64,000 nucleotides of DNA from Pseudomonadota bacterium (lineage in GTDB: Bacteria > Pseudomonadota > Gammaproteobacteria > Pseudomonadales > Oleiphilaceae). The notes beneath the pieces were generated by a model, which worked only from the letters and a program-made list of their open reading frames with translations, ran no database searches and was not told where the DNA came from. This document shows, in pieces, positions 51,424 to 61,275 of this stretch; positions within the stretch are counted from its first letter, which is position 1; every line of letters starts with the position of its first letter. The DNA lies in NCBI GenBank assembly GCA_002747395.1, contig PDPE01000025.1:1-64000 (forward strand), read 5' to 3'. A program made the position numbers and the translations under genes.

Positions 51424-52737
51424 TTATTTTTTTTCCAGCCACCTGTTAATGTCAATAATGTCCTGTGGACTGAGTAATCCGGTTATCTGTTTCAGTCGCA
51501 AGCTGTCAATAACATAGTCATAGCGTGCTACTGCATGGTCTCTGAGTGCCGAGAAATAGTTTCGCTCGGCATCAAGAACTTCGACAATATTGCGCGTACC
51601 CACCGAATATCCTGCCCGGGTCGCTTCCAGTGCGCTTTCCCGTGAAACGATGTTTTGTTTTTGGGAGTGGACGGTTTCGATATCGGTGAGGATTGTACGG
51701 TAAAGCGTCGAGGTTTGGAGCCTGACATTCCTTCTTGCCGTTTCAAGATTCAGTCGGGCTTCTTCTAGTTGGTATCTGGCCTTGCTGATGGAGGCCTGGG
51801 TGCCACCCCCCTGGTACAGGGGCATGTTCAGTTGCAGGCCCAGAGCAGCCGTTCTTGCGCTGTTGTCTACCGGAGCCATGCCGTGGTTTTCTGTGTCATT
51901 GTAGCTGGCGACCAGATCCAGGGTCGGGTAGTGGCCGGCCTGGCTGGTTTTTAGTTGTAATTGCCTGGCTTCTGTTGCCAACTGGCTGACCTGCACGGAT
52001 AAATTGTCTCTGGTTGCCTGTTCGATCCAGATGTCCACGTTTGCAGGTGTCGGTTGTACAATCGGGAATCCGGCTTTCAGGTCGAGAATGAAGGGATAGT
52101 TGACGCCTGACAATCGGCTCAGTGTCGCATTGGCAATATCGAGTTGGCTTTGCGCCTGAATACTGGCGGTTTGGGTTGCATCATAATTGGCCTTGGCTTC
52201 ATGTACTTCGGTAATGGTAATGAGTCCAACATCAAACCTTTCCTTTGCCTGTTCCCATTGGCGCTTGAATGCCGCTTCGGCGGATTGTCTCGTTGTCAGG
52301 CTTTCCTGGGCTTTCAGTACATTGAAATAGGCCGTGGCAACATCAAGGATAAGTTGCTGTTGGGCGATGGAGAAGCGGGTTTCGGCAATCTGCGTATTTT
52401 CCCGGCTTGCCAGGTAACTGAACCAGGTTTGCGCTCTGAAAACCGGCTGGGAGAGGCTGAGTCCAAAGGCGGTGGTTTTATGGCTGCCACCCGTTCGGTC
52501 AGCTGATGTGTCGATATGCTGTGCAGACCCGGTGAAACTGATTGCTGGCAGCAAGCCTGCCCTTGCTTGTGATTCCCCTTCTTTTTCTGCCATCAGTGAG
52601 GCCCTGGATGCGGCAAGGCCGGAATCATACCTTACCGCATCCTGGTAGGCTGTCATCAGGTCTGCAGCCGGTGTGAAGGTGGACGTGCCGAGCAAGGTAA
52701 CCAGTGTGATTGCCTTGAAGTGTCTGATTTTGGTCAT
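51424..52737 (-). CDS. tolC: TolC family outer-membrane channel
   Basis: A 437-residue efflux/secretion duct. Signal peptide (ITLVTLLGTSTFTPAA), then DLMTAYQDAVRYDSGLAASRASLMAEKEGE, the classical TolC start, two related halves of beta strands and long helices, and a late GTRNIVEVLDAERNYFSALRD. It bridges the periplasm for tripartite pumps. The frame is open to 53178, but only ATG 52737 gives a signal peptide. It runs toward the patatin gene and is divergent from nudF. Confidence 0.93.
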   Translation of the reverse strand: MTKIRHFKAITLVTLLGTSTFTPAADLMTAYQDAVRYDSGLAASRASLMAEKEGESQARAGLLPAISFTGSAQHIDTSADRTGGSHKTTAFGLSLSQPVFRAQTWFSYLASRENTQIAETRFSIAQQQLILDVATAYFNVLKAQESLTTRQSAEAAFKRQWEQAKERFDVGLITITEVHEAKANYDATQTASIQAQSQLDIANATLSRLSGVNYPFILDLKAGFPIVQPTPANVDIWIEQATRDNLSVQVSQLATEARQLQLKTSQAGHYPTLDLVASYNDTENHGMAPVDNSARTAALGLQLNMPLYQGGGTQASISKARYQLEEARLNLETARRNVRLQTSTLYRTILTDIETVHSQKQNIVSRESALEATRAGYSVGTRNIVEVLDAERNYFSALRDHAVARYDYVIDSLRLKQITGLLSPQDIIDINRWLEKK

Positions 52738-53040
52738 TGCGATATGATTCTCTTTTTTTATTTCGCCAGTAATAAGCCTGTTGCGCCGTTTACCTCTGGT
52801 ATTCGAAACTCGAACCGCGATGCAAAATGCCAGAGTGGTATGGAAAAACCGGTTCTGATAATAAATGTGCAGGTGAAAACACTGCGACACCAGCACAAAC
52901 AAAGCGACATTAGCACAAACAAACTTGCGCGGCAAAGCCGCTGTATTTCCGATAGTGGCGACTTCTACTAATAGTGGGAACAAAGGTGTAGTATAGGCAG
53001 AAACGCGGATGTAAAAGCAAAATAACCGGAGCCAATCCTG
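52738..53040. other. 303-base spacer between divergent tolC and nudF
   Basis: No gene supported. It should contain both promoters; no convincing -35/-10 pair is seen for tolC, and a TAGTATAGG-like -10 near 52991 may serve nudF. The segment AGCACAAACAAA occurs twice, 26 bases apart, at about 52891 and 52913. Confidence 0.4.
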
Positions 53041-53661
53041 ATGAAAGCACGTCAAACGTATGGCAGGGAAGACATGGAAATAGTTGGCGACGAGCTGGTC
53101 TATGATGGCTTCTTTTCCATGAAAAAGCTTGCCTTGCGCCACAGATTGTTTGCAGGTGGCTGGACTCCGGTTTTTCATCGGGAAGTATTTTGTCGCGAAG
53201 AAGCGGCTTGTGTATTGCCTTATGACCCGATAAGGGATGAGGTCATTTTACTGGAACAGTTTCGAATCGGGGCGGTTGACAGTGATCAATCTCCCTGGTT
53301 GATCGAGTTGGTGGCAGGGATCAATGATAAGAATGAACAGCCGGTAGAGGTTGTCCGAAGGGAAGGAATGGAAGAGGCGGGTATTGAAATTGGAGAGTGC
53401 CTGTCAATCTGCGAGTATTTTGTTTCGCCGGGTGGTGCCACAGAAAAGGTGCATATTTTTTGTGGTCGGGTCTTGGCCGAAGGAGCGGGAGGGATTCATG
53501 GCCTGCCCGATGAATGTGAAGATATCAAGGTGCATGTCTTACCCAGAGAAGCTGCCTGTGCTATGGTGGAGTCCGGAGAAATAAACAATGCGGCTTCCAT
53601 TATTGCCTTGCAGTGGCTGCAGTTGAATTACCAAAAGATCAGGCAAAGGTGGAACCCTTGA
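53041..53661 (+). CDS. nudF: ADP-ribose pyrophosphatase
   Basis: A 206-residue Nudix hydrolase. The Nudix box is complete: G93-x5-E99-x7-R107 E108-x2-E111 E112-x-G114. It is preceded by the NudF-type start (FFSMKKLALRHRLF) and followed by YFVSPGGATEKVHIFCG, where ADP-ribose pyrophosphatases have a conserved Pro/Gly region. It splits ADP-ribose to AMP and ribose 5-phosphate. Its TGA overlaps the start of the DUF1249 gene. nudF-yqiB-cpdA is the usual order in Gammaproteobacteria, often with tolC divergent, as here. Confidence 0.96.
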   Translation: MKARQTYGREDMEIVGDELVYDGFFSMKKLALRHRLFAGGWTPVFHREVFCREEAACVLPYDPIRDEVILLEQFRIGAVDSDQSPWLIELVAGINDKNEQPVEVVRREGMEEAGIEIGECLSICEYFVSPGGATEKVHIFCGRVLAEGAGGIHGLPDECEDIKVHVLPREAACAMVESGEINNAASIIALQWLQLNYQKIRQRWNP

Positions 53662-54128
53662 GTGTGCTGAGTGCGGGACATAAAAGAAAGAAATACGTGG
53701 CAGACCTGCGTCGACTCGGTGCCCTGGGTGAGTCCAATTACCGCCGTATTCTTCAATTGACGGGAGACAGCGAGACCGGCCTTGCTCGTGAATTCAGTCT
53801 TCAAAGTGGTGAGACCTGTATGGGGGTGGTAAGTATTTCGCTGATTGAGCGGTGCAAGTATACCGACACCCTGTATCTGGAGCAGGTGCACAACAGTGGC
53901 AAGTGGTTAAATAATCCGCGCTTTACAGTGCGAAGCTACCACGATGCCAGGGTTGCAGAAGTGATCAGCTGTTTTCGTCACCAGCGTATCGAAGCGGTCA
54001 ACGCCTTCCCCAACAAGTTTATGCATCACCCTGATGAGAAAGTGCAAATCAATGCGTTTCTGTCTGATTGGCTCGCCTTCTGTCTCAGGTTCGGCCACTC
54101 TTCATGCTCGATTACGCCTCCCCTCTGA
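53658..54128 (+). CDS. yqiB: DUF1249 family protein YqiB
   Basis: A 156-residue protein of the YqiB/DUF1249 family, with YVADLRRLGALGESNYRRIL near the start and the conserved Tyr-rich segment RSYHDARVAEVISC. Its function is unknown; conservation of place between nudF and cpdA is its main clue. TTG 53658 is the likely start: AGGTGG lies five bases before it and it overlaps the nudF stop as TTGA. GTG 53613 inside nudF is less likely. Confidence 0.82.
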   Translation: MSVLSAGHKRKKYVADLRRLGALGESNYRRILQLTGDSETGLAREFSLQSGETCMGVVSISLIERCKYTDTLYLEQVHNSGKWLNNPRFTVRSYHDARVAEVISCFRHQRIEAVNAFPNKFMHHPDEKVQINAFLSDWLAFCLRFGHSSCSITPPL

Positions 54129-54395
54129 TGCTGCCGGGCATTTTTTCCTGTGTCATGTTACCCCGCGCCTTGTTGCCCCGGCTTTTTTCCCAGAGAGAAT
54201 TTTGCCGAATCGGCATTGATGAAAATGACGGGTCAAATAATCGGCCAGGTTACAAATATCTGTGTATACTTGTCGATTAAAGTCGAGTGAGTAGCAAGAA
54301 TTCGCGGTTCGGGATACCGGGCCGTTTTCAATCCCTGGCCGGATAAACCGGAATCGGGTGCCCGGTCTTCATCTGTGGCTGTAAACGGGAAAGCA

Positions 54396-55220
54396 ATGCC
54401 AGAAAAAGCAAAGCCGGAAAAGGCAAAGCCGGAAAAAATAGTGCAAGTTGTTCAGATCACTGACTCTCACTTGAGGCGAGAGCCGGATGGCAAGCTGCTG
54501 GGCGTGAATACTCGTGACAGTTTCGATGCCGTACTGGAGTTGGTGAGGGCAAATCATCCGTCGCCGGATATTGTGCTTGCCACCGGGGATATAGCCCAGG
54601 ACGGGGAGGCAGCGGCATACCACTGCTTCAGGGAGAAGACGGCATTTTTTGATTGCCCGGTCTGTTGCATTGCCGGAAACCATGACGATGCCGATACGAT
54701 GGAGCGGGTGCTGGGTGGCGGCAAGTCGCTGTCCAGGCAAGTCAGGATCGGGAACTGGCAATTGGTGATGCTGAACTCCTCGGTGAAAGGTCAGGTGTTC
54801 GGGGAAATTGGCTCTTCTGATCTGGCACTGCTGGAACGAGCGCTTGACGACTCATCCGGCCTGAACTGTCTGGTTTGTTTTCACCATCAGCCGATTGATA
54901 TCCAGTGCCAATGGCTGGATGCGATCGGGTTACATAATCGTGATCGGCTATTCGACATACTGGGGCAGTACGATCATGTCAGAGCTGTTTTATGGGGGCA
55001 TATTCATCAGGAGCTGGATCAGATCATAGATAACATCCGTTATCTGGCAACGCCTTCAACCTGCGTACAGTTTGCGCCCAAAACAAGGGATTTTACTGTT
55101 GATGATCAGGCGCCGGGATACCGGTGGCTGGAATTGCATCCCGGTGGGGATATTCATTCCGGCGTCATTCGGGTCGAAAGTCGTGATTTCGGGGTTGATC
55201 GTAACAGCAGAGGGTACTGA
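54396..55220 (+). CDS. cpdA: 3',5'-cyclic-AMP phosphodiesterase CpdA
   Basis: A 274-residue calcineurin-like metallophosphoesterase. Metal-site motifs are QITDSHL, TGDIAQDG, AGNHDD, FHHQP and WGHIHQE. It hydrolyses cAMP and so lowers CRP activity. The N-terminus carries a Lys/Pro/Glu leader (PEKAK units), encoded by two 15-bp repeats (54399-54428) absent from E. coli CpdA. ATG 54396 is preferred; GTG 54375 is in frame upstream. The spacer from yqiB (54129-54395) contains a -10-like TATACT (54265-54270) without a clear -35. Confidence 0.92.
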   Translation: MPEKAKPEKAKPEKIVQVVQITDSHLRREPDGKLLGVNTRDSFDAVLELVRANHPSPDIVLATGDIAQDGEAAAYHCFREKTAFFDCPVCCIAGNHDDADTMERVLGGGKSLSRQVRIGNWQLVMLNSSVKGQVFGEIGSSDLALLERALDDSSGLNCLVCFHHQPIDIQCQWLDAIGLHNRDRLFDILGQYDHVRAVLWGHIHQELDQIIDNIRYLATPSTCVQFAPKTRDFTVDDQAPGYRWLELHPGGDIHSGVIRVESRDFGVDRNSRGY

Positions 55221-55288
55221 CAAATACAGGGTGAATCTGTAACAAGGTGAGCCTGTCTACAAGGTATATTCTATTCACAGGGTGAATC

Positions 55289-56389
55289 ATGGGATACAGA
55301 ACCGCACTTTATAACTCGCACCTGGACTGTGGTGCGAAAATTGTCGATTTTGGTGGCTGGGACATGCCGCTGCATTATGGTTCGCAGATTGAGGAGCATC
55401 ATGTTGTGCGAACCGGGTCGGGTATGTTTGATGTGTCGCACATGACAGTGATAGATATCACCGGTTCCCAACGAAAGGCTTTTTTATCCTTTCTTCTGGC
55501 CAATGACGTGGATAAGCTGAAAGTATCCGGGAAGGCCCTTTACTCGGCGATGCTCAATGATGATGGCAAGGTGCTTGACGATCTGATCGTGTATTTTTTA
55601 CCCGAAGACAAGAAATACCGGCTTGTGGTCAATTGTGCGACGCGAGAAAAAGACCTGGCATGGATGAACCGACAGGCTGAAAACTTCGAGGTTGGCGTTG
55701 CCGAGTTGCCGGAGATGGCGATGGTGGCCGTTCAGGGGCCGGAAGCGATTTCCCGGGTATTGCAAATATCGGATGAGCGGGTGCAGGCAGCGATACGAAG
55801 CCTGAATGTGTTTCAGGGAGAGTGCCTGGGCGAGTGGATGTATTGCCGCACCGGTTATACCGGGGAAGACGGGCTTGAAATAATACTGCCGAATGACGAC
55901 GTGGTTGCGTTTTGGGAAGGGTTAAAAAGTGTCGGTGTGGTTCCCTGCGGCCTGGGAGCGCGTGATACACTCAGACTTGAAGCAGGAATGAATCTGTACG
56001 GGACTGACATGGACGAAACTGTCACTCCGCTGGAAAGCAATATGGCCTGGACTGTGGCCTGGCAGCCTGAAAATCGTGACTTTATTGGCAGAGAGGCGCT
56101 GGAACGACAAAAAGCCGGGGGAGTACCGCACAAACTGGTTGGTGTGGTTCTTGAGGAAAAAGGCATTCTCCGGTCTCATCAGAAAATCGGTTTGGCCGAC
56201 GGCAGTACCGGAGAGCTCACCAGCGGTTCCTTTTCACCGACGCTGGGCTGCTCGATTGCACTTGCCCGAATCCCCGCCAGTGCCAGCGGACAGGCCGTGG
56301 TTGAAATGCGCAAGAAAAAACTGCCGGTACAACTGGTCAGGCCTCCCTTTGTGCGAAAAGGAGAAAAAGTGTTTGTCCCGGTTTCCTGA
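55289..56389 (+). CDS. gcvT: Glycine cleavage system T-protein (aminomethyltransferase)
   Basis: A 366-residue enzyme that moves the methylene group from lipoyl-GcvH to tetrahydrofolate, releasing ammonia. YNSHLDCGAKIVDFGGWDMP is the family start, with folate-site residues in VSHMTVIDITG and CRTGYTGEDGLEI. It opens the cluster gcvT-gcvH-gcvPA-gcvPB, with a 150-base gap before gcvH. The 68-base interval before it is too short to hold a glycine riboswitch. Confidence 0.96.
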   Translation: MGYRTALYNSHLDCGAKIVDFGGWDMPLHYGSQIEEHHVVRTGSGMFDVSHMTVIDITGSQRKAFLSFLLANDVDKLKVSGKALYSAMLNDDGKVLDDLIVYFLPEDKKYRLVVNCATREKDLAWMNRQAENFEVGVAELPEMAMVAVQGPEAISRVLQISDERVQAAIRSLNVFQGECLGEWMYCRTGYTGEDGLEIILPNDDVVAFWEGLKSVGVVPCGLGARDTLRLEAGMNLYGTDMDETVTPLESNMAWTVAWQPENRDFIGREALERQKAGGVPHKLVGVVLEEKGILRSHQKIGLADGSTGELTSGSFSPTLGCSIALARIPASASGQAVVEMRKKKLPVQLVRPPFVRKGEKVFVPVS

Positions 56390-56539
56390 AGTGGTTAAAA
56401 CGCATTGAAAAAAGTAGGTCAGCAGCGATAGAATTTGTCGTTAATACCCCTCTTGCCGGCTTGCCCGAGCGAAAGGCAGGTCAGAGAGAGTCGGATGCCA
56501 AACAAGCATGTCAAGGAAATATTTTGAGGAAATAATTGT

Positions 56540-56938
56540 ATGAGCCAAATACCCAGTGAATTGAAATATCTGTCTTCTCACGAGTGGGCCCGACTTGAGG
56601 CCGATGGAGAGACAGTGACCGTTGGTATCACAGACCACGCTCAGGATTTATTGGGAGATGTGGTTTTTGTCGAGGTGCCAGAGGTCGGGGCAACGGTAAA
56701 TGCCGGTGATGAAGCGGGTGTTGTCGAGTCGGTCAAGGCTGCCTCGGATATTTTCAGTCCGGTGTCCGGTGAGGTGGTAGAAATCAATGAAAGCCTTGAA
56801 GATGCACCGGAGCAGGTTAACACCGACCCCTATAACGACGGATGGTTCTACAAGGTAAAAATCAGTGATGCCTCCGAGCTGGAATCCTTGCTGGATGCCG
56901 AGGGCTATGCAGCCCTTTGTGAGGAAGAAGCCCACTAG
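56540..56938 (+). CDS. gcvH: Glycine cleavage system H-protein
   Basis: A 132-residue lipoyl carrier that shuttles the aminomethyl group between P-, T- and L-proteins. It opens [15 protein letters not shown], and its lipoylated Lys is K66 in ESVKAASD. Full family length. It lies between gcvT and gcvPA. AGGAAA at about 56525 fits a ribosome site. Confidence 0.97.
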   Translation: MSQIPSELKYLSSHEWARLEADGETVTVGITDHAQDLLGDVVFVEVPEVGATVNAGDEAGVVESVKAASDIFSPVSGEVVEINESLEDAPEQVNTDPYNDGWFYKVKISDASELESLLDAEGYAALCEEEAH

Positions 56939-57003
56939 CCTGGCCCAACGGCTTGTCAGTATTAGTGATAACAGTCCCCTTGACTTGAGCACAGGAAGCA
57001 CTC

Positions 57004-58380
57004 ATGCCATTTATTCCCCATACCCGGCAGGATCAGAAATACATGCTGGATACCATTGGTGTCGACAGTGTTGCAGACCTGTTTGATGAAATTCCCTCCC
57101 GTTTGTTATGTGATTCCCTGGAGGGCGTGCCCGCCGGGCATACAGAAATGGAAATGCTGCGCTTGATGCAGGAGCGGGCAGACCAGGATGCCGGAGCACT
57201 GTGTTTTTTGGGAGCCGGAGCTTACGAACATCATATCCCGGGTGCGGTGTGGGATATTGCAACCCGCGGCGAGTTTATGACGGCCTATACCCCCTATCAG
57301 GCCGAAGCCAGTCAGGGCACCTTGCAGCTGGTGTACGAATACCAGTCGATGATGGCCGCACTGACCGGAATGGATGCCTCCAACGCATCGCTTTATGACG
57401 GTGCATCTGCGCTGGCAGAGGCGGTATTGATGGCGATAAGGGCTAACCGGAAATCGAAAAGCAGGCAGGTGTTAAGCCTGGGTACGGTTCACCCGACCTA
57501 TCGCAAGGTACTGAAAGGCATTGTTGGCAATCAGGGTATCAGTGTCGTTGATTTGCCGGTGACAGATGAGCTGTGCGTCGATATGCAGGAGCTGAAAGCG
57601 CGAGAAGGGGAAGATTTTGCGGCACTGGTTATTTCACAGCCAAACTACTTTGGCAGTCTGGAGCAGGTTGACGAACTGACCGACTGGGCCCGGCAGCAGG
57701 GCTGGCTGGTTATCGCCGTGGTCAACCCGATGTCTCTGGCGATGTTGAAGCCGCCGGGTGAGTGGGGTACCCAAGGTGTGGATATCTGTGTCGGAGATGG
57801 CCAGCCGCTCGGTATTCCAATGGCTTCCGGCGGGCCTTACTTCGGATTTATCTGTTGCAGGCAAAAGCTGGTACGGCAAATGCCCGGGCGTATTATCGGC
57901 AAAACCGTCGATAGTAACGGCAAGGAAGGCTATACCTTGACCTTGCAGGCCCGTGAGCAGCATATTCGCCGGTCAAAGGCGACATCCAATATCTGTACCA
58001 ACCAGGGGCTGGCCGTCACCGCCGCAACGATTTACATGAGTTTGCTTGGGGCGCAAGGGTTGCTGTCGGTCGCTTCCTCGTGCCACGAAAACACCAGAAA
58101 GCTTCGCTCCATGCTGGCAAGGCAGGGAAGGGTGAAACTGCTGCAGTCTGCCGACTATTTTCACGAGTTTGTCATTCAGTTGCCTGTGTCGGCTCGTCTG
58201 GTGCTGGAGCATATGGCAGAAAGGGGAGTTATTGCCGGTTGTTTGCTGGAACCGGATTATCCTGAGCTCCCCAATGCAATTCTGGTCTGTGTGACCGAAA
58301 CCAAAAACGAAAATGACCTGGCGATCTATGTCGAGGCCCTGGCATTGGCACTGGATGAAGTGGAGAGCAACGCATGCTGA
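57004..58380 (+). CDS. gcvPA: Glycine dehydrogenase (decarboxylating) subunit 1
   Basis: A 458-residue protein matching the N-terminal half of P-protein. It has [17 protein letters not shown] at the start, [36 protein letters not shown] and [18 protein letters not shown]. In this split form it pairs with gcvPB to decarboxylate glycine. Most Gammaproteobacteria have one P-protein of about 950 residues, so the split version is of note. The next gene overlaps it by seven bases. Confidence 0.95.
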   Translation: MPFIPHTRQDQKYMLDTIGVDSVADLFDEIPSRLLCDSLEGVPAGHTEMEMLRLMQERADQDAGALCFLGAGAYEHHIPGAVWDIATRGEFMTAYTPYQAEASQGTLQLVYEYQSMMAALTGMDASNASLYDGASALAEAVLMAIRANRKSKSRQVLSLGTVHPTYRKVLKGIVGNQGISVVDLPVTDELCVDMQELKAREGEDFAALVISQPNYFGSLEQVDELTDWARQQGWLVIAVVNPMSLAMLKPPGEWGTQGVDICVGDGQPLGIPMASGGPYFGFICCRQKLVRQMPGRIIGKTVDSNGKEGYTLTLQAREQHIRRSKATSNICTNQGLAVTAATIYMSLLGAQGLLSVASSCHENTRKLRSMLARQGRVKLLQSADYFHEFVIQLPVSARLVLEHMAERGVIAGCLLEPDYPELPNAILVCVTETKNENDLAIYVEALALALDEVESNAC

Positions 58381-59855
58381 TATTTGAACCTGGCAGTCAG
58401 GGCAGGGCTGCCTCTGCACAAATGCCTGCTGAAGGAACAGATTTGCCCCGAGATATTTCTTCCGACCATTTCAGGCGCTCTGCTCCTGCTCTGCCATCGG
58501 TATCCGAGCTTCAGGTGGTGCGTCATTACACCAATCTGTCGCGGAAAAATTTTGCCATTGATACAAACTTTTACCCGCTTGGCTCCTGCACGATGAAGTA
58601 CAATCCAAGGGGAGCGCACCGTGCCGCTTCCATTCCGGGGTTTCTGAATCGTCACCCCCTGGCTCCGGATGAATTGAGTCAGGGCTACCTGTCCTGTGTG
58701 TATGATCTCCAGGAAATACTCAAGGTGGTGACCGGTATGGCAGGAGTTTCTCTGGCTCCCATGGCTGGTGCCCAGGGCGAGTTTGCCGGTGTGGCCATGA
58801 TCAAGGCCTACCACGAACAGCGACAGGACTTTGCCCGGAAGGAAATTCTGGTGCCCGTTGCGGCACACGGGACTAACCCCGCCACGGCGGTGATGTGCGG
58901 TTATAGTGTTCGGGAAGTACCCGTTACCGAAGAAGGTGATGTCGATCTCGCTGCTCTGGAGTCAATGGTTGGCCCTGAAACCGCCGGAATTATGATGACC
59001 AACCCTTCCACCTGTGGCGTTTTTGAGCGCCAGATAGAAAAAATTGCCAGCCTGGTGCATAACGCAGGCGGTTTGCTCTACTACGATGGTGCCAACCTGA
59101 ATGCAATTCTGGGCAAGGTTCGCCCGGGTGATATGGGCTTTGATGTGATGCACATCAATCTGCATAAAACCTTTGCCACGCCTCATGGTGGCGGCGGGCC
59201 CGGTTCTGGCCCGGTGGCAGTGAACGAGCGTTTGCTTCCGTTTCTCCCGGTTCCGGTTGCAGGCAGGGAAGATGTCGGTGGCGAGGTCAATTATTGCTGG
59301 CTGGATGAAGACGCTCTGCCGGATACCATTGGCAGGCTGTCTGCCTTTATGGGGAATGCGGGCATTATTCTGAGAGCCTATGCCTATGCGCTGTTGCTCG
59401 GCAGGGAAGGCATGGTTCGGGTCGCTGAAAACTCCACTCTGGCGGCAAACTATATGGCAGCCAGAATGCAGGCCGAGGGTTTTGACCTGGCTTATCCGAA
59501 TCGAAGGGCCACTCATGAGTTTATCGTTACCCTGTCAGCCCAGCTAAAACAGTATGGGGTAAGCGCAATGGATTTTGCCAAGCGCCTGCTGGATTACGGG
59601 GTACACGCTCCGACCACCTACTTCCCCATGCTGGTTCCCGAGTGTTTGCTGATTGAACCAACGGAAACAGAAGCGCTGGACGAACTGGATGGTTTTGTTG
59701 ACGCTATGGCTAAAATACTGGCCGAAGCCCGGGAAAACCCCGAAATGCTCAAAGGAGCTCCCTATACCATGCCGGTGCGTCGTCTGGATGATGTCAAGGC
59801 CGCCAGAGAGCTGGATCTGGCATACAGGCCAGAGCCTTCAGATCAGGGTTTTTAG
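58374..59855 (+). CDS. gcvPB: Glycine dehydrogenase (decarboxylating) subunit 2
   Basis: A 493-residue PLP subunit matching the C-terminal half of P-protein. It contains [35 protein letters not shown] and the PLP-binding [20 protein letters not shown] region with K265. The pair with gcvPA forms the (alpha-beta)2 enzyme. It overlaps gcvPA and ends the cluster before a terminator. Confidence 0.96.
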   Translation: MLIFEPGSQGRAASAQMPAEGTDLPRDISSDHFRRSAPALPSVSELQVVRHYTNLSRKNFAIDTNFYPLGSCTMKYNPRGAHRAASIPGFLNRHPLAPDELSQGYLSCVYDLQEILKVVTGMAGVSLAPMAGAQGEFAGVAMIKAYHEQRQDFARKEILVPVAAHGTNPATAVMCGYSVREVPVTEEGDVDLAALESMVGPETAGIMMTNPSTCGVFERQIEKIASLVHNAGGLLYYDGANLNAILGKVRPGDMGFDVMHINLHKTFATPHGGGGPGSGPVAVNERLLPFLPVPVAGREDVGGEVNYCWLDEDALPDTIGRLSAFMGNAGIILRAYAYALLLGREGMVRVAENSTLAANYMAARMQAEGFDLAYPNRRATHEFIVTLSAQLKQYGVSAMDFAKRLLDYGVHAPTTYFPMLVPECLLIEPTETEALDELDGFVDAMAKILAEARENPEMLKGAPYTMPVRRLDDVKAARELDLAYRPEPSDQGF

Positions 59856-59884
59856 ACCTCGGTTTTTAGACTCGGGTTTCCAGG

Positions 59885-59908
59885 CCCGGGTTTCCTGACC
59901 CGGGTTTT
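59885..59908 (+). terminator. Terminator after the glycine cleavage genes
   Basis: Perfect CCCGGGT (59885-59891) / ACCCGGG (59898-59904) stem followed by TTTT. The preceding bases repeat a CGGGTTT-like unit three to four times at about 15-bp spacing (59860-59908). Confidence 0.75.
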
Positions 59909-59997
59909 CAATTTCTGCTTTTTTCGACCAGGATCGCACCTTTCTCGGGAAAGGTGCCAGCTCTCGAACTCTCAAGGATCACGCGAAGGAGAAGCGT

Positions 59998-61194
59998 ATG
60001 GACTCGGGTATTATCACATTGAAAGGTCAGGCAGATCGGCGTATCAAGGCCGGACATGTCTGGGTGTACAGCAATGAGGTGGACAACAAAAAAACGCCAC
60101 TCAGGCAATTTTCACCCGGCCAGGAAGTGGCCGTGCATGCGGCCAACGGCAAGCCCCTGGGGCGAGGCTTTGTCAACCCCAATGCCCTGATTTGTGTGCG
60201 CCTGTTCAGCTCGCGGGCGAGTGATCCTTTCTCGGTCAATCTGCTTAAAAAGCGCTTCAGTGATGCGTTGTCTCTGCGAGAAATGCACTTTGACAAGCCT
60301 TTTTATCGCTTTGTTTTTGGTGACAGTGATGGTCTGCCAGGTTTGGTGGCAGACCGGTTTGACGACATCCTGGTAGTGCAGATTTCCAATGCGGGCATGG
60401 AAAGATTCAGGGCGGAAATCTGTGAAGCGCTTGTTGCCATTCTTCACCCCAAAACCATTTTGTTAAAAAATGATGGCAAAATGCGCGAAGTGGAAAAGCT
60501 GGAATCCTACGTGGAATGCCTGCTGGGTGAAATGCCGGAAACCATTATGGTGGAGGAAAACGGGGTCAGGTTTGAAATCGACCCGGTTGCAGGTCAGAAA
60601 ACCGGTTGGTTCTATGATCATCGAATGAATCGCCTGAAGCTGAAACACTATGTTGCAGGCAAAAGAGTGCTGGATTTGTTTAGCTATGCGGGTGGCTGGG
60701 GTGTTCAGGCTGCCTGTTTTGGCGCTGACCAGGTTGTGGCTGTGGATGCGTCACAGAAAGCACTGGCCGCCTTTGAGAACAGTGCCTCCTTGAACGGGAT
60801 GAGGGACAAATGCCAGGCCAGGTCGGGAGATGTATTTGAAGTATTGAAAGCGCTGTCAGCCGAGGGCGAAAAATTTGATGTGGTGATCTGTGATCCTCCG
60901 GCACTGATTCCGCGACGAAAAGACATGAAAAACGGTGAGCAGGCGTATGCCCGATTGAACCAGATGGCGTTGCGCGTGCTGTCCAATCGGGGCATTCTTG
61001 TTTCTGCATCCTGTTCCATGCATTTAAGTGCAGAAAAGCACATGGATATTATTCGTTCTTCCGGTCGGCACGTAGACCGGTTTTTACAGGTGATCGACCG
61101 CGGAGGGCAGGCGCCCGATCACCCCGTTCTACCCGGAGTGCCTGAAACAGAATACCTGAAGGCGATCTTTGTCCGCTCCAGTTGGGGGTGGTGA
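59998..61194 (+). CDS. rlmI: 23S rRNA (cytosine-C5)-methyltransferase RlmI
   Basis: A 398-residue SAM-dependent enzyme. N-terminal PUA domain (about 5-75, ADRRIKAGHVWVYSNEV), then a Rossmann methyltransferase with VLDLFSYAGGWGVQAA and VVAVDAS, a catalytic VICDPPALIPRRKD and a late SASCSMHLS where the nucleophilic Cys lies. It methylates C1962 of 23S rRNA. GGAG lies nine to twelve bases before ATG 59998. Confidence 0.94.
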   Translation: MDSGIITLKGQADRRIKAGHVWVYSNEVDNKKTPLRQFSPGQEVAVHAANGKPLGRGFVNPNALICVRLFSSRASDPFSVNLLKKRFSDALSLREMHFDKPFYRFVFGDSDGLPGLVADRFDDILVVQISNAGMERFRAEICEALVAILHPKTILLKNDGKMREVEKLESYVECLLGEMPETIMVEENGVRFEIDPVAGQKTGWFYDHRMNRLKLKHYVAGKRVLDLFSYAGGWGVQAACFGADQVVAVDASQKALAAFENSASLNGMRDKCQARSGDVFEVLKALSAEGEKFDVVICDPPALIPRRKDMKNGEQAYARLNQMALRVLSNRGILVSASCSMHLSAEKHMDIIRSSGRHVDRFLQVIDRGGQAPDHPVLPGVPETEYLKAIFVRSSWGW

Positions 61195-61275
61195 GCCGGG
61201 AAACAGATACATGGAGACCGGACAAGGATGGAGCTGCTGTAGTGGTTCTTTTAGGTAGTGGTTCTTTTTCAGCTT

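Noticed and set aside
52738..53178. N-terminal extension of TolC in the open frame to 53178
   Set aside because: The extension overlaps nudF and would bury the signal peptide; ATG 52737 gives a normal TolC precursor.
55221..55288. Glycine riboswitch before gcvT
   Set aside because: Only 68 bases lie between cpdA and gcvT and no tandem aptamer-like structure is seen; the gcvT-gcvH gap also shows none.
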